The notes: generated by a model not told the origin, from the letters alone. A stretch of 64,000 bases of DNA from Mycobacterium sp. 852014-50255_SCH5639931 (GCF_001665605.1 NZ_LZSV01000031.1:1-64000); one strand, 5' to 3'. Shown: positions 26,386-36,736, counted from the first letter of the stretch. Numbers and translations are program-made.

Positions 26386-27143
26386 AGCAAGGTCGCCTGC
26401 TCGGGCTCCGGGCCGGCCGGCTCGAGTAGCTGGGGCCCGTTGTTGCGGACGTTGTTGACCAGCGTCGACACCTCGCGCATGCGGATGCCGCGCACGTCGG
26501 GCGAGTGGGCCAGCAGCTTTTCGTCGACCGGGGCATCCGGATCCAGCCAGCGGTCCCACTCCCGCTCCGGGACCACGAACGGCATCCGATCGTGGATCTC
26601 CGCCAGCTCGCCGGGTGCGTCGGTGGTGATGATCGTGCAACTCAGCAGCGGCTGAGCGTCTTTGGCCGGTTTCCAGACCGACCACAGCCCGGCCATGAAC
26701 AGCGGCTCGCCATCCTCGCGGTACATGAAGTACGGCGTCTTGCGCGACTTCTTGCCCGCGACGGCGTCGTTGACGCGCCATTCGTAATAGCCGTCCATCG
26801 GGATCAGGCACCGCTTCGACTTGGCGCTCGACCGAAAGGCGGGCGAGGTGGTGACCTTGTCCGCGCGTGCGTTGATCAGCATCGGGCCCTTGGTCTCGGG
26901 CGCCCCGTCGGAACCGGCTTTGGCCCACGGGGGCACCAGGCCCCAGCGCATCAGCCGCACCCGGCGGGTGGGCTGGTCGTCGGGGTCGGTGTGCCGGCTC
27001 ACGACGGTCGCGATGGTCGACGTGGGGGCCACGTTGTAGTTGGCCGCCCCGGCACTTTCGGAGGCGCCGGTGGCCTCGTCGATCGCCTTGATCTTCTGGG
27101 CCAGCAGCGCCGGATCGGTGGTGACCGCGAACCGTCCGCACAT
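26382..27143 (-). CDS. SRAP/YedK family abasic-site DNA-protein crosslinking protein
   Basis: 253 residues. The start is fixed at ATG 27143 because the catalytic cysteine must be residue 2 (MCGRF). Other active-site positions are Asn in LINARADK, Glu in DGYYEW and His in EIHDRMP. The family (HMCES/YedK) shields abasic sites in single-stranded DNA by a thiazolidine crosslink. It lies 44 bases from, and divergent to, aroA, so the two may share a control region. Confidence 0.93.
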   Translation of the reverse strand: MCGRFAVTTDPALLAQKIKAIDEATGASESAGAANYNVAPTSTIATVVSRHTDPDDQPTRRVRLMRWGLVPPWAKAGSDGAPETKGPMLINARADKVTTSPAFRSSAKSKRCLIPMDGYYEWRVNDAVAGKKSRKTPYFMYREDGEPLFMAGLWSVWKPAKDAQPLLSCTIITTDAPGELAEIHDRMPFVVPEREWDRWLDPDAPVDEKLLAHSPDVRGIRMREVSTLVNNVRNNGPQLLEPAGPEPEQATLL

Positions 27144-27187
27144 ACCTTCCATGGTGGCAGAAGCCGGTGACACGCCATGATGGACCG

Positions 27188-28471
27188 GTGAGTATGTGGA
27201 CGGCCCCCAGCGCGCCGAAACCGGTGCACGCGACCGTGACCGTTCCGGGCTCGAAGTCGCAGACCAATCGCGCGCTGGTGCTGGCGGCGCTGGCGGCCAC
27301 GCAAGGCCACGGGACGCCGACCATCAGCGGTGCGCTGCGCAGCCGGGACACCGATCTGATGATCGGCGCGCTGCGCGCCCTGGGCCTGCGCGTCGAGGGC
27401 GACGGCTCCGAGCTGACGGTCGGCGGGCGGATCGCTCCCGGGCCCGCCGCGCGCGTGGATTGCGGGCTGGCCGGTACGGTCCTGCGGTTCGTCCCGCCGC
27501 TGGCGGCGCTGGCCGAAGCGGTCGTCGAGTTCGACGGGGACGAGCAGGCCCGGGTGCGGCCCATCGCGCCGCTGCTCGACGCCCTGCGCGGCCTGGGCGT
27601 GCCGATCGAGGGCGCGGGTCTGCCCTTCCGGGTGCACGGCAGCGGATCGGTCGCCGGGGGCACCGTGGCCATCGACGCATCGGCGTCGTCGCAGTTCGTG
27701 TCGGGGCTGCTGTTGTGTGCGGCGTCGTTCACCGAGGGCGTGACCGTGCAGCACACCGGCGCGACGCTGCCGTCGGCGCCGCACATCGCGATGACCGTGG
27801 TGATGCTGCGGCAGGCCGGGGTCGACGTCGACGACTCGGTGCCCAACCGCTGGCGGGTGCGCCCCGGTCCGGTCGCGGCCCGGCACTGGGAGGTGGAGCC
27901 CGACCTGACGAACGCCGTTCCGTTCCTGGCGGCGGCCGTGGTCAGCGGCGGAACGGTGCGCATCACCGGCTGGCCGGCGGCCAGCGTGCAACCCGCCGAC
28001 CAGATCCTGACAGTGCTGGGCAAGCTGAACGCCGTTGTCACCCAGGGGGATTCGTTCCTCGAGGTACAGGGATCCGCCGACTACCCCGGTTTCGATGTCG
28101 ACCTGCGCGCGGTCGGCGAGCTGACCCCGGCGGTGGCGGCGCTGGCCGCGCTGGCCAAGCCGGGATCGGTGTCCCGCCTCTCCGGCATCGGCCACCTGCG
28201 CGGTCACGAGACCGATCGGCTCGCCGCACTGAGCGCCGAGATCAATCGCCTGGGCGGCGACTGCTCCGAAACCCCCGACGGCCTGGTGATCACCGCGACA
28301 CCGCTGCGCGCCGGCGTCTGGCGCGCCTACGCCGACCACCGGATGGCGATGGCGGGCGCGATCGTCGGCCTGCGGGTGGCCGGGGTTCAGGTGGACGACA
28401 TCGGGTCGACTTCCAAGACGCTGCCGGAGTTTCCGCAGCTCTGGGCGCACATGCTGGGGTCCGATATTTGA
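27188..28471 (+). CDS. aroA: EPSP synthase AroA (shikimate pathway)
   Basis: A 427-residue 3-phosphoshikimate 1-carboxyvinyltransferase, making EPSP from shikimate-3-phosphate and PEP. Signature regions: TVPGSKSQTNRALVLAAL, LAGTVLRF, DASASSQFVSGLLL, LRGHETDRL, YADHRMAMAG. GTG 27188 (VSMWTAPS) was taken because it aligns with the M. tuberculosis start; ATG 27194 is two codons later. The protein lacks the long C-terminal tail of the M. tuberculosis form. The stop overlaps the TTG start of rsgA. Confidence 0.96.
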   Translation: MSMWTAPSAPKPVHATVTVPGSKSQTNRALVLAALAATQGHGTPTISGALRSRDTDLMIGALRALGLRVEGDGSELTVGGRIAPGPAARVDCGLAGTVLRFVPPLAALAEAVVEFDGDEQARVRPIAPLLDALRGLGVPIEGAGLPFRVHGSGSVAGGTVAIDASASSQFVSGLLLCAASFTEGVTVQHTGATLPSAPHIAMTVVMLRQAGVDVDDSVPNRWRVRPGPVAARHWEVEPDLTNAVPFLAAAVVSGGTVRITGWPAASVQPADQILTVLGKLNAVVTQGDSFLEVQGSADYPGFDVDLRAVGELTPAVAALAALAKPGSVSRLSGIGHLRGHETDRLAALSAEINRLGGDCSETPDGLVITATPLRAGVWRAYADHRMAMAGAIVGLRVAGVQVDDIGSTSKTLPEFPQLWAHMLGSDI

Positions 28472-29460
28472 AGCCCGGCGATTACGACGAGTCCGACGTC
28501 AAGGTCCGCTCCGGCAGGGGCTCGCGACCGCGCACCAAGACCCGTCCCGAGCACGCCGACGCCGAGGCCGCGATGGTGGTCAGCGTCGACCGCGGCCGCT
28601 GGGGATGCGTGCTCGGCGGGGACCCCGATCGCCGGGTCACGGCGATGCGGGCCCGCGAACTGGGCCGCACCCCAATCGTCGTCGGTGACGACGTCGACGT
28701 GGTCGGCGACGTGTCCGGGCGACTGGACACGCTGGCGCGGATCGTGCGGCGCGGGGAACGGCGAACAGTGTTGCGGCGCACGGCCGATGACACCGACCCG
28801 ACCGAACGCGTGGTGGTCGCCAACGCCGACCAGCTGCTGATCGTGGTGGCGCTGGCCGACCCGCCGCCGCGCACCGGCCTGGTCGACCGGACGCTCATCG
28901 CCGCCTTTGCCGGCGGGCTGAAGCCGATTCTGTGCCTGACCAAGACCGACCTCGCCCCGCCGGAGCCCTTCGCCTCGCATTTCGTGGACCTGGACTTGAC
29001 GGTGGTGGTCGCGGGCCGCGACGATCCGCTGCTCGCGGTGGCCGACCTGCTGGCCGGCAAGATCACCGTGCTGCTGGGGCATTCCGGCGTCGGCAAGTCC
29101 ACGTTGGTGAATCGCCTTGTGCCCGAGGCGGAACGGGCCGTCGGCGAGGTCACCGACATCGGTCGCGGACGGCACACCTCCACCCAATCGGTCGCTTTTC
29201 CTTTTAGAGACCCGCTGGGACATTCGGGCTGGGTGATCGACACCCCGGGCATCCGCTCATTCGGGCTGGCGCACATCGAGCCCGACGACGTCCTGATGGC
29301 CTTCTCGGATCTGGCCGAGGCGATCGAGGACTGCCCGCGCGGCTGCGGACACATGGGGCCGCCGGCGGACCCCGAATGCGCGCTCGACACCCTGTCCGGC
29401 CCCGCCGCCCGCCGCGTGGCCGCGGCCCGGCGGCTGCTGAAAGCGCTCAACCAGACTTAG
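28468..29460 (+). CDS. rsgA: RsgA, circularly permuted ribosome-assembly GTPase
   Basis: A 330-residue 30S-maturation GTPase. G motifs come in permuted order: LTKTDL (G4), GHSGVGKST (G1), then DTPGIRS (G3). A C-terminal zinc knuckle, CPRGCGHMGPPADPEC, supplies Cys/Cys/His/Cys. The N-terminal OB-like domain contains VVGDDVDVVGD. It starts at TTG 28468, overlapping aroA by four bases; length equals the M. tuberculosis protein. It overlaps the convergent HxlR gene by 14 bases. Confidence 0.94.
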   Translation: MKPGDYDESDVKVRSGRGSRPRTKTRPEHADAEAAMVVSVDRGRWGCVLGGDPDRRVTAMRARELGRTPIVVGDDVDVVGDVSGRLDTLARIVRRGERRTVLRRTADDTDPTERVVVANADQLLIVVALADPPPRTGLVDRTLIAAFAGGLKPILCLTKTDLAPPEPFASHFVDLDLTVVVAGRDDPLLAVADLLAGKITVLLGHSGVGKSTLVNRLVPEAERAVGEVTDIGRGRHTSTQSVAFPFRDPLGHSGWVIDTPGIRSFGLAHIEPDDVLMAFSDLAEAIEDCPRGCGHMGPPADPECALDTLSGPAARRVAAARRLLKALNQT

Positions 29461-29920
29461 CCAGCCGCATGCCGAGTTCGTCGGGCGCCACCTTATGGCC
29501 TTCAGAGCAACGGATTTCGACGCTCGCCTCGGCGCCACAGCCGAGATGGGTGAGCCGGAGGCGATTGCGCCCCGGCAAATGGCGCCGGCCCCACTCGAAC
29601 ATCGCCCAGACCACGGGCATGAAGTCGATGCCGGCCTCGGTGAGCACATACTCTTCCCGACGCCGCTGCCCGGGCTCGTGGTACGGCTGACGCTTCAGCA
29701 GCCCCAGTTCGACCAGCTCTGACAGCCGGGCCGAAGTGGCGGCCTTGGTGATGCCCACCCGGCGGGCGAAGTCATCGAAGCGGGTCGTGCCGTAGTACGC
29801 CTCGCGCATGATGAGCATCGCGGATTTGGTGCCAAGCAGCCCCATCGTCTTCTCGATCGCGCACTCGCCCACGGCTGACCAGGCATCGCGGTCGGCCAGC
29901 GGTCCCTGCAGCAGTGTCAT
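29447..29920 (-). CDS. HxlR-family winged-helix regulator
   Basis: A 157-residue MarR-like regulator of the HxlR group. The DNA-binding domain is near residues 20-110: CAIEKTMGLLGTKSAML, FDDFARRVGITKAATSARL and YVLTEAG in the wing. A C-terminal cysteine pair (HLGCGAEASVEIRC) is of interest because several HxlR proteins sense electrophiles or oxidants by thiols (family knowledge). ATG 29920 is divergent from the thiolase gene, with a repeat-rich operator between. It marks the left edge of the accessory island. Confidence 0.92.
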   Translation of the reverse strand: MTLLQGPLADRDAWSAVGECAIEKTMGLLGTKSAMLIMREAYYGTTRFDDFARRVGITKAATSARLSELVELGLLKRQPYHEPGQRRREEYVLTEAGIDFMPVVWAMFEWGRRHLPGRNRLRLTHLGCGAEASVEIRCSEGHKVAPDELGMRLAKSG

Positions 29921-29951
29921 AAATCACCTCCCGGGCTGGGTTGCTTTTAGT

Positions 29952-29993
29952 GTACCTAGATGTTTACCTGGGTACAGCAATCTATACCTAGAT
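29952..29993. promoter_or_regulatory. Predicted HxlR operator between divergent genes
   Basis: The 94-base gap holds three copies of a 9-mer: TACCTAGAT (29953), TACCTGGGT (29965) and TACCTAGAT (29985), spaced 12 and 20 bases. The first two also form the inverted repeat GTACC...GGTAC (29952-29975). The block is AT-richer than its surroundings, as promoters are. Confidence 0.6.
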
Positions 29994-30014
29994 CCTGGGA
30001 CTCAAGGAGGAGCC

Positions 30015-31187
<1,173 letters not shown>

Positions 31188-31195
31188 CACCGACG

Positions 31196-32284
31196 ATGCC
31201 TTCGAACAGCATCGCGAAAGTCTTTGTCGTAGGCGGCACGGGCGCCCAGGGAATGCCCATCATCCGTGCCCTGGTCGCCGACAACAAATACTCCGTTCGA
31301 TTCCTCACCCGCGACCCCGCCTCCCGACGAGCGAAGGACCTTCTCGCCCTCGACAACGTGTCCGTCCTGGAAGGTTCATTCGCCGACGAAGCGATCCTGC
31401 GGGAAGGATTCCGAGGTTGTGATGCAGCATTCGTCAACATCGACGGGTTCAACACCGGCGAAAAAACCGAGATGTATTGGGCAATACGCAGTTACGAGAT
31501 AGCCATCGAAGAAGGAATCAAGTTCTTCGTCTACGGAAACCTCGACTATGGGCTCAAAAAGTCGGGATATGACTCTCGATTCCGGACCGGCCACTACGAC
31601 GGCAAGGGCCGGGTGGGTGAGTGGATCCTGTTCCAGAATCAGGTGAATCGCGATCGGATGGGAGCGGCGGTCTTCACGTCGGGCCCGTACATCGAGATGG
31701 TGATCTCACCCGGGACGCCCATGACGCCTACCGTCGAGGACGGTGTCGTGACGTGGCGGGTTCCGCTCGGTGAGGGTGCGGTGCCCCATGTGGCTCTCGA
31801 AGATTGCGGGTCTTATGTCCGTTGGCTTTTCGACCATCCCGACCGCGCGAACGGCATGGATCTCGAAGTCGCTATCGACCATATCACCTATGCGGATCTT
31901 GCTGCGGCGTTCGAGAAGGTCACCGGGCATCCGGCGCGGTACATCGACACCGATCTAGACACGTACTGGAAAACCGGTCCCCTCAGTAGAGCCGCAGATT
32001 CCCCTGCTGGGTACAACGCCGACCCAAACGACAAGAGCACCATGAACATCCGGGACAATTTCACGGGATTCTGGAATCTCTGGAAGTGCGGAGTCGTCAA
32101 ACGCGATTACGGTCTGCTCGATGAGGTGCACCCGAATCGGATCAGGAGTGCCGAGGAGTGGTTCCGCAGAGAAGACCGGTTAGGAAGGGCGCTGGGCAAG
32201 GGCGGCCTCTGGGAGCGGGTTCAACCGGAGAACCGGACTCCGATCCTCAAGATTGGTGAGGATCAAAGGACAGGAAAATTGTAG
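31196..32284 (+). CDS. NmrA-like NAD(P)-binding protein
   Basis: A 362-residue Rossmann-fold protein of the atypical SDR/NmrA group. The nucleotide-binding motif is VVGGTGAQGMP near residue 11, RFLTRDPASRRA follows strand 2, and FVYGNLDYG occupies the usual catalytic-strand position without a clear YxxxK. It could be a redox sensor or a reductase. GC is visibly lower than in the flanking core genes (many AT-ending codons), suggesting separate origin. It starts at ATG 31196, eight bases after the thiolase stop. Confidence 0.85.
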   Translation: MPSNSIAKVFVVGGTGAQGMPIIRALVADNKYSVRFLTRDPASRRAKDLLALDNVSVLEGSFADEAILREGFRGCDAAFVNIDGFNTGEKTEMYWAIRSYEIAIEEGIKFFVYGNLDYGLKKSGYDSRFRTGHYDGKGRVGEWILFQNQVNRDRMGAAVFTSGPYIEMVISPGTPMTPTVEDGVVTWRVPLGEGAVPHVALEDCGSYVRWLFDHPDRANGMDLEVAIDHITYADLAAAFEKVTGHPARYIDTDLDTYWKTGPLSRAADSPAGYNADPNDKSTMNIRDNFTGFWNLWKCGVVKRDYGLLDEVHPNRIRSAEEWFRREDRLGRALGKGGLWERVQPENRTPILKIGEDQRTGKL

Positions 32285-32312
32285 GCCCCGCGCCCGAAAG
32301 GTGGACTGAGAC

Positions 32313-32846
32313 ATGGAATCTTCGTACTCGACTGGTCTTTCCGGGGGCGGTCCGATGACCGAGATTCGGTTCGACGGCGTGCGGGTGCGTTACGACAGCA
32401 CCAAGAGCTACCAGGAGCTGCTCGCCGCGCTGCTCGCCGACATCGGCGAGCGGCCCGTCCCGATCAACGACATCGCGACGGGCGCCGACGACTGGGAGTC
32501 CTACCGGGAGCGCGTCGAACCCCACGTCGGGCCGAGCGGATTCATGCTGTTCGGTGTCGTCGACCACGGCGCGTGGATCCCCAAGGCCGGCATCGACCGC
32601 AAGGCGATCCGCGTGATTCTCGGCAACCCGTTGATCGCGATCACGATGCTGCGCCACGACGTGATGGCCGGCCTATTCGCCCCCGTTGAGCTCTTGATCC
32701 TGGACGAGACGGCCGGCAGCAGCCTGACCTACGTCAAGCCGTCGTCGCTGATGGTCGTCGAGCCCAACCCCGAATTGCTCAGCGCCGCTGAAGAACTCGA
32801 CGCCAAGCTGGCCGCGCTGGCTTCCAAGGTGACCAGCGGCTCGTGA
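32313..32846 (+). CDS. DUF302-family protein
   Basis: A 177-residue protein (163 from ATG 32355). The DUF302-like core runs RVRYDSTKSYQELLAALLAD, FMLFGVVDHGAW, IRVILGNPLIAITML, ending in a coiled C terminus. DUF302 proteins are small alpha/beta domains of unknown role. ATG 32313 is behind AAAGGTGG; ATG 32355 behind GGGGGCGG begins the conserved part, so the start is uncertain. A decayed paralogue lies at 34164-34603. GC is high again here. Confidence 0.75.
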   Translation: MESSYSTGLSGGGPMTEIRFDGVRVRYDSTKSYQELLAALLADIGERPVPINDIATGADDWESYRERVEPHVGPSGFMLFGVVDHGAWIPKAGIDRKAIRVILGNPLIAITMLRHDVMAGLFAPVELLILDETAGSSLTYVKPSSLMVVEPNPELLSAAEELDAKLAALASKVTSGS

Positions 32847-33119
32847 CCAACTTTCTCAGCGCGGCGGTCGTTGCGGGAAATAGTGTGGACGCGCTGCAGA
32901 CGATTGACGTTGGGAGATCCCGTCGGTAAGTAATCTTTCGGTATGCACCGCACGAGCGCGCAGGAGATCGAGAAACGCTGCCGTGGCGAAAGCATTGGCC
33001 ATGGCATGTTGCATCCGCACACCTGAGGCGCCCGCAGCACAGATACCGCACCCGACTCATTGGATCGCGTAGTGGTCGCGGTTGCTGGGCTACGCGAATA
33101 GGCACGAGGAGAAGCAGTT

Positions 33120-34112
33120 ATGAAAGCGTGGCTGTGGGATGGACATGCAGGGATAGATCATTTGACCCTGGCCGACGTGCCGGATCCGGCCCCGAATGAC
33201 GGTGAAGTGGTGATGCGAGTCCACTACGCGGGCTTGAATCCTGCCGACCGGATGATGGCAGAGAGGCGGTACCCATATCCCGTATACCCGCCTGCGCCGC
33301 ACGTGCTGGGTCGGGACGGCGTCGGGGAAGTGATCAGAATTGGTAAAGGCGTCGAAGATGTGCAGGTGGGCGACCAGCGCGTTCTTCTGCGCAGTGATGT
33401 GGGACTTCTCCGCTGGGGCATGTTTGCCGAGCAAGTGTCGATACCGGCAGCTAACTTAGCGGAGATCCCCACGGGTTGGACCGAAGAGCAGTCGTCGGGC
33501 GCCGCCGTCGTTTATCTATCGGCGTACCGTGCGCTCACCATGTGGGAACCGCTCAAGCCAAACTCAGCGGTCCTGGTCACCGGCGCGTCCGGCGGGGTCG
33601 GAGTTGCGGCTGTGCAACTGGCGGCGGCGATGGACCACACGGTCATAGCGCTTTCGCGCAGCGAGGAAAAGCAACGACGCCTCAAGGAACTCGGAGCGAC
33701 GTTCACATTCAACCCTGAGGACCCGCAGTGGCGAGCTGGTGTGAAGGATGCCCTGAATGGAGGCGGGGTGAACCTGGCAGTCGACACGATCGGGGGCACG
33801 CTGTTTCCTGAAGTCATCGATGCGATGGGCGATTCGGGAAGACTCAGCTTGGTGGGAGAACTCGGAGGCCCGGTGCCCAACTTTTACACGGGCACGCTCT
33901 TTTCGCGCTGGCTGCGAATCGGCGCAATGGCTCTCAGCTACTACACACCGGAGCAGCATCGCGTCGGCTGGCACGACCTCTTGGGCATTTTGGCCCGCTC
34001 CGGCGCTCGGCCACTGGTCGACCGTGCGTTTCCGTTCGAGCAGTTGCCGCAAGCCTTCGAACGCCTGGCTGACGGCCCGATGGGCAAAGTGGTGATCGAG
34101 GTAAAGCCTTGA
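33120..34112 (+). CDS. Quinone oxidoreductase-type MDR enzyme
   Basis: A 330-residue medium-chain reductase without the catalytic zinc cysteines, so a quinone/enone reductase type. The NADPH motif is VLVTGASGGVGVAAVQLA near residue 142; the N-terminal GroES-like domain has HYAGLNPADRM and HVLGRDGVGEV. ATG 33120 follows GAGGAG. GC is lower than that of core genes. It lies 273 bases after the DUF302 gene; that gap holds only a possible 27-codon frame (32943-33026) that I would not call a gene. Confidence 0.88.
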   Translation: MKAWLWDGHAGIDHLTLADVPDPAPNDGEVVMRVHYAGLNPADRMMAERRYPYPVYPPAPHVLGRDGVGEVIRIGKGVEDVQVGDQRVLLRSDVGLLRWGMFAEQVSIPAANLAEIPTGWTEEQSSGAAVVYLSAYRALTMWEPLKPNSAVLVTGASGGVGVAAVQLAAAMDHTVIALSRSEEKQRRLKELGATFTFNPEDPQWRAGVKDALNGGGVNLAVDTIGGTLFPEVIDAMGDSGRLSLVGELGGPVPNFYTGTLFSRWLRIGAMALSYYTPEQHRVGWHDLLGILARSGARPLVDRAFPFEQLPQAFERLADGPMGKVVIEVKP

Positions 34113-34163
34113 GGCTCCATCACGTTGGCTTCGCCTTCACCGAACCCGGTAAGTAACGGCGGC

Positions 34164-34603
34164 GGGAAACCAGGCCCTCGCGCCGGTGATGGTGTGGGCG
34201 CACGACACCGGTGCGGATCGCCGCGTTGCTGAACGACATCGGTGAAAGGCCGGTGCCGATCAACGACAGGGAGCGCGTCGAACCCCATGTCGGGCCAAGC
34301 GGATTCATGTTGTTCGGTGTCGTCGACCACGGCGCCTGGATCACCAAGGTCGGCGTGCCCCGCAAAGCGATCCGCGTCATCCTCGGCAATCCGTTGATCG
34401 CCATCACGATGCTGCGCCACGACGTGACGGCGGGCCTGTTCGCACCGGTCGAGCTGTTGCTGGCCGACTAGGGGGCCGGCAGCAGCCTGACCTATGTCAG
34501 GCCGTCGTCGCTGATAGTCGTCGAACCCGATCCCGGATTGCTCGGCGCCGCAGAACAACTCGACGCCAAGCTGGCCTCCATGGCCGAAAAGGTAACCGCC
34601 TAG
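34164..34603 (+). pseudogene. Chimeric remnant: thiolase fragment fused to DUF302 paralogue
   Basis: Bases 34164-34218 translate as ALAPVMVWAHDTGAD, matching the intact thiolase's AFAPVVLAWAHDTGAD (one codon lost). Directly joined at 34219, the sequence continues as the DUF302 protein: RIAALLNDIGERPVPIND. It has lost 11 codons in frame (ATC to TAC of the intact gene), has a TAG at 34469 where the intact gene has GAG, and then reads on as SSLTYVRPSSLIVVEPD to the TAG at 34601. The DUF302 part is about nine-tenths identical to the gene at 32313, by eye. It is a duplicate collapsed by deletion. Confidence 0.88.
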
Positions 34604-35136
34604 AGCCAGCCGGTGCGGGCGGCCGCGACCGGCTCGGGCGGCGCCGGGGCCAAGTTACCGTCGCGCACGCCGTCGAGCATCCGTTTCACCGCTGCCACGA
34701 TCTCCGGGGCCGCCGCCGCGAGGCCGGCCTTGTCGGCCTCGCTGACCTCGCCGGGGTCGACGCCCGCCCGGGCCAGCACGGCGGCCGGGTCGGCCAGCTG
34801 CTCGGCCAGCCAAGCGACGGGGTCGGCCGACAGCTCGGGGACGAAATTCCGGCGACCGGGTTCCCACCCGTCGAACCGGGGGTGATGATGGGCCCGGTCC
34901 AGCGTGCCGGGCGGGCTCTCGGTGGATCCGAACAGGTCCACCCGCCACACCGGGCGATTAAACGAGATCGGGACGCCGGCGTAGATCGAGCCCTGGGGCT
35001 CGTCCCGGTCGACCAGGCGCAGTTCCAGCCTGACTCCCCGCTCCGGGGTTTCCTGACCTTCGAGCGGGCGCGGGTCGACGAAGAACATGTCCCCGACGAC
35101 CACACCCATGGTTTCGAATCCAAACGCTGCGAGCAT
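34600..35136 (-). CDS. Conserved hypothetical protein
   Basis: 178 residues, no membrane segment. The first half is beta-rich (VVVGDMFFVDPRPL, RLELRLVDRDEPQGSIYAGVPIS, PVWRVDLFG) followed by DRAHHHPRFDGWEPG with clustered histidines that could bind a metal, then a helical C-terminal half. I do not recognise the family. ATG 35136. It lies 33 bases beyond the monooxygenase start-proximal operon partner, downstream of it on the same strand, so probably cotranscribed. Confidence 0.7.
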   Translation of the reverse strand: MLAAFGFETMGVVVGDMFFVDPRPLEGQETPERGVRLELRLVDRDEPQGSIYAGVPISFNRPVWRVDLFGSTESPPGTLDRAHHHPRFDGWEPGRRNFVPELSADPVAWLAEQLADPAAVLARAGVDPGEVSEADKAGLAAAAPEIVAAVKRMLDGVRDGNLAPAPPEPVAAARTGWL

Positions 35137-35169
35137 GTTTCCGAGCGTAGTCCCGGCCGTCGAACCGGG

Positions 35170-36660
35170 CTAAGCGCCGACCTTCTTGGCCGCGCGGTCG
35201 GGCAGCACCACGTCGTAGTCCGCGAAGACCACTGCCCGTGTGCGGTGCTGGTATTCGTGCACCAGCCCCGGCCAGTTGGTGGTGACCCGGCCGGAGGCGA
35301 CGCGGTACCAGGAATCGCAGGTGGTCCATACGCCGGCATCCAGGCGGGCCTGGACCTCCGCGTCGTAGGCCTGCTCCACGGCGCGGCGCACCTCGAACGC
35401 GCGGGCCACGCCCCCGCGGGCCAGCTCCTCGACGATCTGGCGGATGTAACCGGCCTGCTGCTCCATCATCAAAATGATCGAGCTGCTGCCGAGATTGGTG
35501 TTCGGGCCGTAGATCAGGAACATGTTCGGGAAACCCGGCACGGCCATGCCGAGATGGGCCCGCGCTCCCTCCGCCCATTCGGACTGCAGGTCCCGCCCGT
35601 CGCGGCCGGTGATCGTCATCGGCGCGAGGAATTCGGTCGCCTTGAACCCGGTGCCGTAGACGATGGCGTCTACCTCGTGCAACCGGCCGTCGGCGGTGCG
35701 CACACCCGCGGGCGTCACCTCGGTGATCGCCTCGGTCTCGACGTCGACATTGGCACTGGCCAGCGCGGGATACCAGTCGCTGCTGAACAGCACCCGCTTG
35801 CAGCCGATCGGGTAGTCGGGCGTGAGCTTGGCCCGCAAGACCGGATCTTTGATGTGGCGCTTGAGGTTTGCCGACGCGGCAATGCCGATCAGCCGCGCGA
35901 GCGGAGCCACCCTGGTCAGCGCGAGGCCGAAGAATTCCGAGATCTCCCAAATCAGGTTCCGCATCGCGGCCGCGAACCCGGGCACGGTCCGGAAGGCGGC
36001 GTGATGGGCGTGGGTGTAGGCACGATCCGGCTTCGGCAGCACATATGGGGCGGATCGCTGAAAGACGGTGACATGCTTGGCGGTCTCACGAATGCGCGGC
36101 ACGAACTGGATCGCCGACGCACCGGCGCCCAGGACGGCGACGCGCGTGCCGGCCAGGTCGACGTCATGGCGCCACTGCGCCGAATGGAACGAGGGGCCCG
36201 CGAACGTGTCGAGTCCCGGGATGTTCGGCAGCGCCGGCCGCGACAGCTGCCCGACCGCGGGGACCAAGACATCGGCCTCGAACACGTCGCCGGTCGAGGT
36301 CTCCACCCGCCACGTGGCGGTGTCGTCGTCATAGCAGGCCGAGGTGACCTCCACACCGGTCCGCACCACGTCGCGAAGGCCGAACCGGTCGGCGGTGTCG
36401 TGGATGTAGCCGAGGATGTCGGGCTGCTCGGCGTATCGCCGGCCCCAGTCGGCCTTCCGGGCGAAGGAGTAGGAGTAGAGGTTCGACGGGACGTCGCAGG
36501 CGGCGCCCGGGTACGTGTTCTCCCGCCAGACGCCGCCGATGTCGTCGGCCTTCTCCAGCACCGTCACGTCGGCGAGACCATCCCTGGACAGCTCGTAGGC
36601 GGCGGCAAGGCCACCGAATCCGGCCCCGATCACCAGTACGCGAGGACGAGTCGAAGTCAT
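35170..36660 (-). CDS. Flavin monooxygenase, Baeyer-Villiger type
   Basis: A 496-residue FAD/NADPH monooxygenase. FAD motif VIGAGFGGLAAAYEL near residue 10; the Baeyer-Villiger fingerprint FAGPSFHSAQW near 160 (FxGxxxHxxxW); NADPH motif VLGAGASAIQ near 180; then YGTGFKATEF and YGPNTNLGSSS. It should insert oxygen into ketones or oxidise soft nucleophiles. The layout resembles M. tuberculosis MymA (Rv3083), and an AraC regulator of VirS type lies directly upstream on the same strand. ATG 36660. Confidence 0.92.
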   Translation of the reverse strand: MTSTRPRVLVIGAGFGGLAAAYELSRDGLADVTVLEKADDIGGVWRENTYPGAACDVPSNLYSYSFARKADWGRRYAEQPDILGYIHDTADRFGLRDVVRTGVEVTSACYDDDTATWRVETSTGDVFEADVLVPAVGQLSRPALPNIPGLDTFAGPSFHSAQWRHDVDLAGTRVAVLGAGASAIQFVPRIRETAKHVTVFQRSAPYVLPKPDRAYTHAHHAAFRTVPGFAAAMRNLIWEISEFFGLALTRVAPLARLIGIAASANLKRHIKDPVLRAKLTPDYPIGCKRVLFSSDWYPALASANVDVETEAITEVTPAGVRTADGRLHEVDAIVYGTGFKATEFLAPMTITGRDGRDLQSEWAEGARAHLGMAVPGFPNMFLIYGPNTNLGSSSIILMMEQQAGYIRQIVEELARGGVARAFEVRRAVEQAYDAEVQARLDAGVWTTCDSWYRVASGRVTTNWPGLVHEYQHRTRAVVFADYDVVLPDRAAKKVGA

Positions 36661-36736
36661 GACTCCAACGCTAGGGGCGGGCTGCGGGTTGCGGGCAGCC
36701 GATTGCGGTCGGCAAATCCATGATTCCGGCCACGGA

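Noticed and set aside
32943..33026. A 27-codon frame (MHRTSAQEIEK...) in the gap before the quinone reductase
   Set aside because: No ribosome binding site or recognisable family; likely chance or a remnant.
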